Shown here one piece after another: positions 45,692-53,593 of a stretch of DNA of 64,000 nucleotides. Position 1 is the stretch's first letter. The number at the start of each line of letters is the position of its first letter. Origin of the DNA: Phycisphaeraceae bacterium (GTDB lineage Bacteria > Planctomycetota > Phycisphaerae > Phycisphaerales > Phycisphaeraceae); the NCBI GenBank assembly GCA_029260655.1, contig JAJDCU010000053.1:1-64000 (forward strand). Reading direction: 5' to 3'. A program made the position numbers and the translations under genes. The notes below the pieces were generated by a model, which was not told the origin of the DNA, searched no databases, and saw only the letters and a program-made list of their open reading frames with translations.

Positions 45692-45812
45692 TAGCCGCAA
45701 ATAAACACGGATAATCGCGGATAAACGCCAAAAAGACGACGGCACCGGGAACCCCAAGTCCTAGCCTCGCTTATCCACATTTATTCGCGTTCATCGGCGT
45801 TTATTCGCAGCC
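45692..45812. repeat. Inverted repeats of the GCGGATAAACGC type
   Basis: AGCCGCAAATAAACACGGATAA (read in two parts) with CGCGGATAAACGCC at 45692-45730 faces, in inverted orientation, TTTATTCGCGTTCATCGGCG and TTTATTCGCAGCC at 45785-45812. The arms share the CGNRTAAACG core several times. No gene is present in 45484-45846. Confidence 0.65.
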
Positions 45813-45846
45813 AAATCTTCCGCACAACCCCACTCCGGGGGCGCCC

Positions 45847-46497
45847 CTACCGCATCGTTGGGATCAGGCCACGCCGGCACAGGATCGCGCCGCCGCATAG
45901 CAGCAGCACCACCGCGAGCGACATCGGCTCGGGGACGGTGGTGATCCCGACGTTCATGTTGTCGACGCCCAACTCAACGCTGAGGCCCTGCGACTGGTAG
46001 TCGCCCATGAACGCATACCCGAACTGGAAGGTCCGGCCAAAGTCCGGCTGACCAACGCCGCCGTCGGCCTCGAAGAAGTCCTGAGCAAGCAGGTGGGCGT
46101 CTCCGATCGTCAGCCAGCCTGCGCCTTGAGAAACAGACCCACCCGAGTTGCTCGCAAGGTAGACCTCGTCCTGCAGGATCGCCAGCGTCACCTCGATGTT
46201 AGCGGTCCCGGTAATCTCCGTCGGCAGCACATCGATAAAGAAGTCCATCGACTCAAGCCGACCCCGGCCCACCGGGTCAAACACAAAGTCCGTATCAAAG
46301 GGGTACGCCACCACAAAACTCTGCGGGCTGCCCGACCCGGGCGCGCTGAAAAACAGCTGTGTGCTGGGCGCGGGGTTCCCCTCCGTCTGTGAACCGTTGC
46401 CGGTCATTGTCAACTGACCGGACGTATCCGTGACGATCTGCGACACCGTGCCGATATTCACATGCGGCTTGGTGCGCTGAAAGTTCTCCTTGGCCAT
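45847..46497 (-). CDS. PEP-CTERM protein with an EF-Tu-derived N-terminus (chimera)
   Basis: A 216-residue protein. Residues 1-17, MAKENFQRTKPHVNIGT, are the standard N-terminus of elongation factor Tu (planctomycete EF-Tu begins MAK..FQRTKPHVN.GTIGH). The match stops just before the EF-Tu GHVDHGKT loop. The rest is a beta-rich exported-type domain that ends in 'VPEPMSLAVVLLL', a hydrophobic segment and CRR, a PEP-CTERM tail. The usual signal peptide is therefore missing or replaced. GGGAGGG stands before the ATG and a good promoter lies upstream, so it may be expressed. Export is doubtful. It could be a recent gene fusion or a decaying PEP-CTERM gene with a captured start. Confidence 0.8.
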   Translation of the reverse strand: MAKENFQRTKPHVNIGTVSQIVTDTSGQLTMTGNGSQTEGNPAPSTQLFFSAPGSGSPQSFVVAYPFDTDFVFDPVGRGRLESMDFFIDVLPTEITGTANIEVTLAILQDEVYLASNSGGSVSQGAGWLTIGDAHLLAQDFFEADGGVGQPDFGRTFQFGYAFMGDYQSQGLSVELGVDNMNVGITTVPEPMSLAVVLLLCGGAILCRRGLIPTMR

Positions 46498-46594
46498 CTC
46501 ATCCCTCCCTCATTTTGAAATGTAATCCGCCCTCCGCAGCCGCACCTTTTCCCCCGCCCCTCCGGCGCAGCGCGCAACAAATTCCAACCGGACC

Positions 46595-46624
46595 ATCATA
46601 CCCGCCCCGGCCCCGCCCTGACAA
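46595..46624 (-). promoter_or_regulatory. Sigma-70 promoter before the EF-Tu/PEP-CTERM chimera
   Basis: Minus-strand TTGTCA and TATGAT with an 18-base spacer, about 98 bases before the start codon. One of the best promoter matches in the window. Confidence 0.6.
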
Positions 46625-46667
46625 GGAAAATCCCTGATTGCCCCGGCCCGTCAACCCGCCGCAAGCC

Positions 46668-47789
46668 TCACACACGCAGGAAGATCTTCTTACGGTACAG
46701 GTACAGGAGGAACAGCCACTTCACCGCGATCGCTCCGATGATCAGGATGATCGGGCCGTAGGTTTCGCTCAATGACGCCGCGCCGGTGAGGAAGAACTTC
46801 GAGGTCGAGCTGAAGTTGATCATCCGCACCGCCATGAAGATCGTGATCGCGTTGAGGCCGATGACACGGAAGAAGAACGTCCAACGATTCAGCTTCCAGA
46901 CATCGATCACCAGGTAAAATATCGCCAACAGCATCAGGCAGATGCCCCCGGCCTGAAGGTTAAACGTCGTCGTCCACGCCGCCTTGATCGGCGGGTACCA
47001 CGGCTCGATCAATAGCCCGACCAACAACAGCGCCAATCCCGCGCCCGAAAGCATCAATGTTTTGCCCACGCCTGTAAACCGCCCGTCGCGCAGCACCGAG
47101 CCGGCCAGTGCGCCCAATAGCGTGATCCCGGACGCCGAGACGATGCACAAGAGCCCCTCGGGGTCGAACGAACCGCCGTACAGCCTGCCGGGCATCAGCA
47201 TCCGGTCGATGTATCCATTAATACACCCCTCCGGCGTAAGCACACCCGCGCCGATCTCCGGGACCGGCACAAGCAACTGAACCGCGGCGACACCCGCCAG
47301 AATCCCGACAAGCCAGATAACCCGCGCGCCAAACTGTTTGGTGAACAGCACGATCAACGAGGCGAACAGATACGCCAACCCGATCTGCCCCAGCACGCTG
47401 GCGTACCGCTGTCTTGAAAACTCAAAATCAAGGATCCGGTTGCACACCAGCCCCAGCAGGATCAGCACGCCTGCGCGCCAGAAGACTTTCTTTACCAGGT
47501 CCCCGCGCGTCGCCCCCCGCTCGAGCCGGCCGCCAAACGCGTACGGGATCGCCACACCCGAGATGAACATGAACAGCGGGAAGATCAGGTCGTACGCACG
47601 CAGGCCTTCCCACTTGACGTGTGTCAACTGCACGCCCCACCAGCTCGCCCACCCCCAGCCCGTCGCCGCCGCAAGCGCGATGAACAACCGGTCCCCCCCG
47701 ATGATCCAGAACATGTCGAACCCGCGCAGCGTGTCCAGCGACAGCAACCGCTCGCGGGCGGGCTCAACGGCGGGCTTCGCGTCTGTCAT
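46668..47789 (-). CDS. DUF5009 / heparan-alpha-glucosaminide N-acetyltransferase-like membrane protein
   Basis: A 373-residue protein with about ten hydrophobic segments. 'RLLSLDTLRGFDMFWIIGGD' at the N-terminus and 'YDLIFPLFMFISGVAIPYAF' with the following basic loop are the hallmark of the COG4299/DUF5009 group, related to human HGSNAT. Such enzymes move acetyl groups across the membrane to sugar amines; the substrate here is unknown. It lies upstream of the chimera promoter in the same direction. Confidence 0.9.
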   Translation of the reverse strand: MTDAKPAVEPARERLLSLDTLRGFDMFWIIGGDRLFIALAAATGWGWASWWGVQLTHVKWEGLRAYDLIFPLFMFISGVAIPYAFGGRLERGATRGDLVKKVFWRAGVLILLGLVCNRILDFEFSRQRYASVLGQIGLAYLFASLIVLFTKQFGARVIWLVGILAGVAAVQLLVPVPEIGAGVLTPEGCINGYIDRMLMPGRLYGGSFDPEGLLCIVSASGITLLGALAGSVLRDGRFTGVGKTLMLSGAGLALLLVGLLIEPWYPPIKAAWTTTFNLQAGGICLMLLAIFYLVIDVWKLNRWTFFFRVIGLNAITIFMAVRMINFSSTSKFFLTGAASLSETYGPIILIIGAIAVKWLFLLYLYRKKIFLRV

Positions 47790-49190
47790 GAGGTCTCCAA
47801 AGAGAATTGCGTATCGTGAACACGGGCAGACGGGTCTTCAGGCAATCATTCTCCGCGCTGAGCCCCGCCCGTCAACCGCGGCGCACCCCAATAGCCACCG
47901 GGGCCAGTGTAAGGCATCAATCCCGTTCACAATTCCCCTGTGTCTCCGCGCCTTGGCGGGCTCTGTGATACCGCTGCGAGTCTGTTTGGCGACCACGGGT
48001 CATGGTGGTTCATCCCGCCTGCCGACCCCGGGGGAGGATGCCGCGACAAGTCCCGGCGTTTCGTGGGGATCATTCATTGCCCCACCCAACCGGCCCTGCG
48101 CATGCTGCCTGCAACGCATTCTGCTTCGCGCTCTTCGCGTTCGTCTTCGCGCCTTCGTGGTTCACACCCAGACGCTTGTGTGCGCACGGATCGGTCCTGT
48201 CTGACGCAAAATCGTAGACGCCGGTCTAATATTTTCATTTCGCTTTGTCGCCAACACTTACGCGCTACTGAAGCACCTCGCCGCGACGGGTCTGTGCGCA
48301 CAAACCCGTCTTTCCATCCAAGTATGGAGGCGCGATGTTTTTTGATCGCGTCTGCCGACAACCTCACGATGGCGGCTGGTCGGCTTCCATGAGTATCCGC
48401 TGATTAAAAGGACCGGGACTCACGGGCTGCCCCCCACCCCCGCCGGAAGTGCGTCAGGTTTCACTGGATGCGCCGCCGGCGGTCAACCGAAGATGTTCGG
48501 ATGAAACTTCGAACACCTTCCGGGGGGGACTTGGTAGCGCACCGCCCCGGCTAGATGGTGGAACTCAGCACAAGGGCCCGACCCGGTCCCGCTGATCCCG
48601 TGGCTGCCGCTACTGCTGGAGACTCGTGGGGATTGAAATGGAGGAAGCTGGATGGGTGACAGGAAGATCGTATGTAGCCTAAAGACGAACGATTTGGCTG
48701 AGGCCGAGTCCTGATTCAATACTTGGGCGGCCTGGAAGCGTTCGGGAAAGACTGAAGCGTGCTATAGAGCCAATTTGGGGTGGTCTTGCGAGGCATAGCT
48801 CTGCATGGAGGTGCATAAGGACTGGCTTAAGTGCGCAGCAAGGTTGTGAATTGCTATAACTATCTATTTAAATTCATGTTACTGATTGTATTCACGTGAA
48901 TATACCCTTCCTTTATAGGGTTTCGTTTATGCCCTTGTCCTGATTCCTTGCTAAAATGCGACATCAATGAGCGATCTGTGGACCCCATGCTCAATTTATG
49001 CGCGCTCCATCCTTAACTTGCGATATAATGAGTCATTTGCTACCATGTCGGCTTCAATTCGGAAATAGGGCAAGTGGTGTGTGCCGGGCGGCTATCGCGA
49101 TTATCCTTTCGGGCACCCAAAGCCTGTTTCTGATCGGCGTCTGACACGAAACGGGTCTCGAGGACTATTCAGGAACAGGACGGTTGGCCT
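47790..49190. other. 1.4 kb interval without a convincing gene
   Basis: Short readings exist on both strands, but none has a family match, a ribosome site and consistent codon use together. The stretch 47938-48175 contains typical planctomycete filler repeats (CTCCGCGCCTTGGCGG, CGCGCTCTTCGCGTTCG). A hairpin GACGGGT/ACCCGTC lies at 48285-48310, a possible integrase fragment at 48652-48714, and an AT-rich stretch at 48855-48960 that could hold the glutamine synthetase promoter. Confidence 0.65.
48652..48714 (+). pseudogene. Possible remnant of a tyrosine recombinase N-terminus
   Basis: The 20-codon reading MGDRKIVCSLKTNDLAEAES before a stop resembles the start of phage-type integrases, where 'R.I..SL.T.DL.EA' follows the first strand. 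No further integrase sequence continues in any frame. Weak evidence resting on one short motif. Confidence 0.25.
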
Positions 49191-51374
49191 ATGAGCGGCA
49201 GCACATCACGGACACGAGCGGTCACGGCGGTTACGAACTACAAGCCGATTTCCGAACCATTGAACTTCGCGGAGACGCCCTCTCGCAAGCTTTTCGGCGT
49301 CAATGTCTTTGGCGGCTGGGCCATGCGCGAACGGCTGCCCAAGGATGTTTACAAGAAGCTGATCAAGTCTCTCGATCAAGGCAAGAAGCTGGACGAGTCG
49401 ATCGCCGACGTCGTCGCCGCCGCCATGCGCGACTGGGCGATCGACAAGGGCGCAACCCACTACGCCCACGTCTTCTACCCCCTGACGGGCCTGACCGCCG
49501 AGAAGCACGACTCGTTCCTCAGCCCCGACGGCCAGGGCGGCGCGATCACCGAGTTCACCGGCAAGCAACTGATCCAGGGCGAGCCCGACGCTTCCAGCTT
49601 CCCCTCCGGCGGGATCCGCGCCACCTTCGAGGCGCGCGGCTACACCGCATGGGACGTTACCAGCCCGGCGTACATCCTGGAAAACCCCAACGGCACGACG
49701 CTGTGCATCCCCACCGCGTTTGTCTCCTGGACCGGCGAAGCGCTGGACAAGAAGACGCCCGTGCTCCGGTCGATGCAGGCGCTGAACACCCAGGCGCAGC
49801 GGATCCTCAAGCTGTTCGGGCACGACAACGCGCCGCGTGTCTCGGCGACCGCCGGGCCCGAGCAGGAATACTTCCTGATCGACCGCAACTTCTACTTCGC
49901 CCGAGCCGACCTGATCACCGCGGGGCGGACGCTCTTCGGCGCGCCCCCGCCCAAGGGTCAGGAGATGGACGACCACTACTTCGGCGCGATCCCCGAGCGC
50001 GTCCTCGCCTGCATGCTCGAGACCGAACACGAGCTGTACAAGCTCGGCGTCCCGGTCAAGACCCGGCACAACGAGGTCGCGCCCGGCCAGTACGAGATCG
50101 CGCCGGTCTATGAAAACGCCAATGTCGCCACCGACCACCAGCAGTTGACCATGATCACCCTCAAGCGGGTGGCGCAGAAGTACGGCATGGAGTGCCTGCT
50201 CCACGAGAAGCCTTTCGCCGGCGTCAACGGGTCGGGCAAGCACCTGAACTGGTCGCTGGGTAACGCCTCGCTTGGCAACCTGCTCGAGCCCGGCGAGACC
50301 CCGCACGATAACGCGCAGTTCCTGGTGTTTTGCTCAGCGGTGATCCGCGCGGTGCACAAGTTCAACCACCTGATGCGTGCGGTGATTGCTCACGCCGGCA
50401 ACGACCACCGCCTGGGCGCCAACGAAGCGCCGCCGGCGATCATCTCGATCTTCTTAGGCGATCAGCTTACCGACGTCTTCGAGCAGATCGCCAAGGGCGG
50501 TTCCGCCAAGCGCAGCAAGAAGGGCGGGACGATGCACATCGGTGTGGACACGCTCCCGCCGTTGCCACGCGACGCCGGGGACCGCAACCGCACCAGCCCG
50601 TTCGCGTTCACCGGGAACAAGTTCGAGTTCCGCGCCCTGGGTTCGGCCCAGTCAATCGCCGGGCCGCTGGTTGCGCTAAACACCATCATCGCCGACAGCC
50701 TGGACTTCGCCGCCACCGAGTTGGAAAACGCCACCAAGGGCGACCCCCGCAAGCTCAACGGCGCCGTCCAGAAACTCGTCCAGAAGATCATCAAAGAGCA
50801 CGGGGCGATCATCTTCAACGGCGACAACTACGCCAACGAATGGCACAAGGAGGCCAAGAAGCGCGGCCTGTCCAACAACCGCACGACACCCGACGCCTTG
50901 CCCGCCATCACTTCGCCCGATGTCGTGGCGGCGTTCAAGAAGCACGGCGTCCTCTCGAAACGCGAACTGCAAAGCCGCCAGGACACTTACACCGAGCAGT
51001 ACTGCGCCACGGTCAACGTCGAGGCCATCCTCACCATCCGTATGTCCAGGACGCGCATCTTCCCCGCCGCCGTCCGCTACCAGAACGAGTTGGCCACGAC
51101 CTGTACCAATCTCAAGGCCAACGGCTACGACTTCGACGCCAAGACCCTCGACAAGATCACCTTGCTGGTCAAAGCCCTGCAGGACGCGATCAATGGGTTG
51201 GAAGATGCGATGAACCACCACGCCAAGAACCTCAAGGCCGAGGCACGCCACGCATGCGACGTGACCCTTCCTGCGATGCTGGCTGTCCGTAGCGTTGCCG
51301 ATGCGTTGGAAGGCTACGTCGCCGACGACCTCTGGCCCCTGCCGACGTACCAGGAGATGCTGTTTATCAAGTAA
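49191..51374 (+). CDS. glnN: Glutamine synthetase type III
   Basis: A 727-residue enzyme that makes glutamine from glutamate and ammonia. The length and the GSIII blocks are diagnostic: '[20 protein letters not shown]', '[19 protein letters not shown]', '[14 protein letters not shown]', '[19 protein letters not shown]', '[16 protein letters not shown]' and '[20 protein letters not shown]'. Metal and glutamate ligands lie in these blocks. Only a weak AGGA is seen before the ATG. A long non-coding region upstream leaves room for regulation by nitrogen status. A terminator follows the stop. Confidence 0.97.
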   Translation: MSGSTSRTRAVTAVTNYKPISEPLNFAETPSRKLFGVNVFGGWAMRERLPKDVYKKLIKSLDQGKKLDESIADVVAAAMRDWAIDKGATHYAHVFYPLTGLTAEKHDSFLSPDGQGGAITEFTGKQLIQGEPDASSFPSGGIRATFEARGYTAWDVTSPAYILENPNGTTLCIPTAFVSWTGEALDKKTPVLRSMQALNTQAQRILKLFGHDNAPRVSATAGPEQEYFLIDRNFYFARADLITAGRTLFGAPPPKGQEMDDHYFGAIPERVLACMLETEHELYKLGVPVKTRHNEVAPGQYEIAPVYENANVATDHQQLTMITLKRVAQKYGMECLLHEKPFAGVNGSGKHLNWSLGNASLGNLLEPGETPHDNAQFLVFCSAVIRAVHKFNHLMRAVIAHAGNDHRLGANEAPPAIISIFLGDQLTDVFEQIAKGGSAKRSKKGGTMHIGVDTLPPLPRDAGDRNRTSPFAFTGNKFEFRALGSAQSIAGPLVALNTIIADSLDFAATELENATKGDPRKLNGAVQKLVQKIIKEHGAIIFNGDNYANEWHKEAKKRGLSNNRTTPDALPAITSPDVVAAFKKHGVLSKRELQSRQDTYTEQYCATVNVEAILTIRMSRTRIFPAAVRYQNELATTCTNLKANGYDFDAKTLDKITLLVKALQDAINGLEDAMNHHAKNLKAEARHACDVTLPAMLAVRSVADALEGYVADDLWPLPTYQEMLFIK

Positions 51375-51414
51375 TCTCCCGGCAATAGCGCCGCGGCGTC
51401 ACTCAAGCCCACCC

Positions 51415-51445
51415 GCCCACGCACAACCGTTGCGTGGGCTTTTTC
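51415..51445 (+). terminator. Terminator after glnN
   Basis: GCCCACGCA/TGCGTGGGC stem with a six-base loop followed by five T-rich bases. Confidence 0.88.
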
Positions 51446-51485
51446 TTGGGTAGACTACCCCGTCAACACCCCCCAAGGAGGCCGT

Positions 51486-51911
51486 ATGAATCCGCAACTG
51501 CTCGCATTGATGACCGCCGTCGCGTGGGGCGTCGGGGGCTACTTCGAAAAGAAAGGCCTGCACCTTGGCGGCCTGTCGCCTCAGGTCGGGATCAGCCTGC
51601 GCACCTTTGTCGCGCTGATCGTGCTGGGCCTGATCGCCGCGCCTCAGCTAAAGAGCCTGGCCCACGCCGGCGCCCCGGCGCTACTGCACCTGGTGATCGG
51701 CGGCGGGCTGGTCGCCGGGTCTGTCGGGATGCTGTGCTTCTACGCCGCGCTCAAGGGCGCGCCGCTGAGCCAGGTCATGCCGATCGCCTTCACCGCCCCA
51801 ATGTTCGGCGCGCTGGCCGCTGTCATCATCGGCGGCGAGCCCCTGTCGCCAAGGCTTGTCCTGGGTACGCTCCTGACCGTCGCCGGCATCGCCGTGCTGA
51901 CGACGCGCTGA
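51486..51911 (+). CDS. EamA-type transporter, half size
   Basis: A 141-residue protein with five hydrophobic segments, matching one EamA repeat: 'WGVGGYFEKKGLHLGGLSP' at the start and 'APMFGALAAVIIGGEPLSP' near the end. Full DMT carriers have two such repeats, so this protein probably dimerises, as small multidrug-resistance-like proteins do. AAGGAGG stands six bases before the ATG. The substrate is unknown. Confidence 0.9.
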   Translation: MNPQLLALMTAVAWGVGGYFEKKGLHLGGLSPQVGISLRTFVALIVLGLIAAPQLKSLAHAGAPALLHLVIGGGLVAGSVGMLCFYAALKGAPLSQVMPIAFTAPMFGALAAVIIGGEPLSPRLVLGTLLTVAGIAVLTTR

Positions 51912-51921
51912 GATGCAAGAA

Positions 51922-52004
51922 AGGCCGCGGTGGGATTCGAACCCACGACTGCTTACGCAAACGGATTTGCAATCCGTCCCCTTGGTCCACTCGGGCACGC
52001 GGCC
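51922..52004 (-). tRNA. tRNA-Cys (anticodon GCA) with long variable arm
   Basis: Acceptor GGCCGCG/CGCGGCC, anticodon stem ACGGA/TCCGT around TTGCAAA, T-arm GTGGG/CCCAC with TTCGAAT. The discriminator is U, the main identity base for CysRS. Between the anticodon and T stems there are 14 bases that fold as TGC-GTAA-GCA, a class II-like variable arm, and the D-arm (CCC...GGG) is serine/leucine-like. CCA is not encoded. Confidence 0.9.
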
Positions 52005-52271
52005 GGCGTGTCGCGGGGCATTATAGACGTTTGGGCGCAGGTTGCATCTCCCCGGGGTCACATGCGAGCCAGGGCGACGATCGCCGCCCCCGTAAACACC
52101 TGGGCCACGCCTCAACCACAATGACGGAACCGAGCGACACGTCCCAAACATCTAAATATTGACGACCCAACCCGCCCGCCGCATGATGAACCGACTGCGG
52201 GGTGTTCCCCGCGTGGCTGGTAGTGGCCAGGTGCTAGCGGCGATTGGCCGGGTGTTGACAGGTGACACGTC

Positions 52272-52604
52272 ATGCGAATCACAAAACGAGAAGTTAAGAG
52301 GTTTACAATTGCGGTCTTATCCGGCGTATTGGCTTATGCGATTGTCTATTCAATATATTCTTACGCTTCAATATACCGAACGTACTCCCCCATGCCTTTG
52401 CCAGCCGATTTCTGGCGTGTGTATCTCTATCGAACGTTTGTTTTCTGGATTCCTATGGGCATGTTTGGTTGTGTTGTAACTGTCCTTGTCTACTCATTTA
52501 TTCTGACACCAAGAGACGATGGAGAAACGCGCTGCCGCCGCTGCGGCTACATCCTCAAGGGCCTGTCCAAGCCCGAGTGCAGCGAGTGCGGGGAGGTGAT
52601 ATGA
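52272..52604 (+). CDS. Membrane protein with C-terminal zinc ribbon (unknown)
   Basis: A 110-residue protein with two hydrophobic segments (about 12-32 and 55-77) and a C-terminal CRRCGYILKG...CSECG zinc ribbon. This ribbon form recurs widely in Phycisphaerae proteins of unknown role. The DNA has more A/T than its surroundings. The stop overlaps the next start (ATGA), so the two are made together. Confidence 0.7.
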   Translation: MRITKREVKRFTIAVLSGVLAYAIVYSIYSYASIYRTYSPMPLPADFWRVYLYRTFVFWIPMGMFGCVVTVLVYSFILTPRDDGETRCRRCGYILKGLSKPECSECGEVI

Positions 52605-53107
52605 AAGCGGTGCGGAAAAGACGGGGGCGGGTGTATCGGGTGTCGCTGGCGACAGTGACGGCGCTAATGGTCGCGGTAGGATTTCTGTGGATCACCTCAA
52701 CGGGCGTGATCTACGCAATCGAGTTTCCTTTGCTGCCAAGTCGATGGTTCGCTATCGATGTGGTGGACAGTACAACTCGCCTTTACTATGTTGGTGCAAC
52801 ACCAATTTACCCTGGATTCACCTACGATTACTTCGGCGACTCTATCTTTACATCTATCAATGTGTCACATATGAAGTGGGGGCGATTCGGCTTTGGCAAC
52901 CAAGCAGGCATGCCGATGATCGAGTTTCCACTATGGATTCTCCTGGTCGCCCTTGCTATATGGCCTACTCTTGTCGCCGTCAAATGGATTCGTAGTCACC
53001 CAGCCCCCGGATGCTGTGCCGCCTGCGGCTACGACCTGCGCGGGAGCAAACAATCGACCACCTGCCCGGAGTGCGGGGAGGGGATTGCGGGGGCGGGGAC
53101 GGGGTAG
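52601..53107 (+). CDS. Membrane protein with C-terminal zinc ribbon (unknown), second copy
   Basis: A 168-residue protein with a basic N-terminus, two hydrophobic segments (about 14-36 and 106-126) and a terminal CCAACGYDLRG...CPECG ribbon. It shares the architecture of the upstream gene but not its body. ATG 52601 is preferred because it sits in the ATGA overlap and follows GGGAGG. Function is unknown. Confidence 0.72.
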   Translation: MKAVRKRRGRVYRVSLATVTALMVAVGFLWITSTGVIYAIEFPLLPSRWFAIDVVDSTTRLYYVGATPIYPGFTYDYFGDSIFTSINVSHMKWGRFGFGNQAGMPMIEFPLWILLVALAIWPTLVAVKWIRSHPAPGCCAACGYDLRGSKQSTTCPECGEGIAGAGTG

Positions 53108-53135
53108 GTCAACGTTAATACGGCTACGCCGACGC

Positions 53136-53152
53136 GCGGATCTGTGATCCGC
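53136..53152. repeat. Palindrome in a GGTTTAGC-type element
   Basis: GCGGATC-TGT-GATCCGC is a perfect hairpin. Read on the minus strand, the surrounding stretch begins GGTTTAGCGGCGG, linking it to the elements near 1 and 39904. It may also help end the zinc-ribbon transcript. Confidence 0.5.
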
Positions 53153-53229
53153 CGCTAAACCGCAGGCGGTGGATGGGCGCGTGATTCGGGTGTTGTGGAC
53201 CCCTTGGGTGGTTTTTTTTGATGTCGGCC

Positions 53230-53257
53230 TTGACATATCAGAATATCATGATATATT
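53230..53257 (+). promoter_or_regulatory. Promoter with embedded palindromic operator of the arsR operon
   Basis: TTGACA and TATATT with a 16-base spacer. The palindrome ATATCATGATAT (53243-53254) spans the spacer and the -10 box, and a further ATATCA half-site lies at its left. This is where an ArsR dimer would block RNA polymerase. The start codon of arsR follows seven bases later. Confidence 0.75.
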
Positions 53258-53263
53258 GAATAT

Positions 53264-53575
53264 ATGACACCTGTTGCGAGCCCCCCCATCCCGGCTGAGG
53301 CGCTGGAAGAAGCGGCGCGGGTGCTGCGTGTGTTATCCCACCCGCACCGGCTTCAGTTCATCGAGCTGTTGATGACCCGCCGGCACACGGTCGGAGAACT
53401 GGCCGAGGCGGTGGGGATCGCGCCCCACGCGGCGAGCCAGCACCTAAGTCACATGCGGGCGCACGGGATCCTCGCGGTGCAGCGCAAGGGGCGGACCGCC
53501 TATTACAAGGTCGACAACCCAAACGCAGTGAACGTCATCAAGTGCATCCGCAAGCACGGCCGGGGGGCGTCTTAA
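53264..53575 (+). CDS. ArsR-family repressor
   Basis: A 103-residue winged-helix regulator: 'VLSHPHRLQFIELLMTRRHT' and 'GELAEAVGIAPHAASQHLSH' form the helix-turn-helix, and 'AVQRKGRTAYYKV' the wing. The classical ELCVCDL metal site is absent and only one cysteine is present (in VIKCIRKH), so it is unlikely to be an arsenic sensor. Its downstream partners deal with sulfur, which suggests a redox or persulfide signal. It sits under its own palindromic promoter. Confidence 0.92.
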   Translation: MTPVASPPIPAEALEEAARVLRVLSHPHRLQFIELLMTRRHTVGELAEAVGIAPHAASQHLSHMRAHGILAVQRKGRTAYYKVDNPNAVNVIKCIRKHGRGAS

Positions 53576-53593
53576 TCCCCACGGAGGCTTCCC

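Noticed and set aside
48483-48719. Minus-strand reading of 78 codons
   Set aside because: No ribosome site, no family match and Ser/Pro/Gly-rich composition typical of chance readings.
49000-49190. Glutamine or other riboswitch before glnN
   Set aside because: No recognised riboswitch core was found in the 200 bases upstream; only AT-rich sequence and a weak ribosome site.
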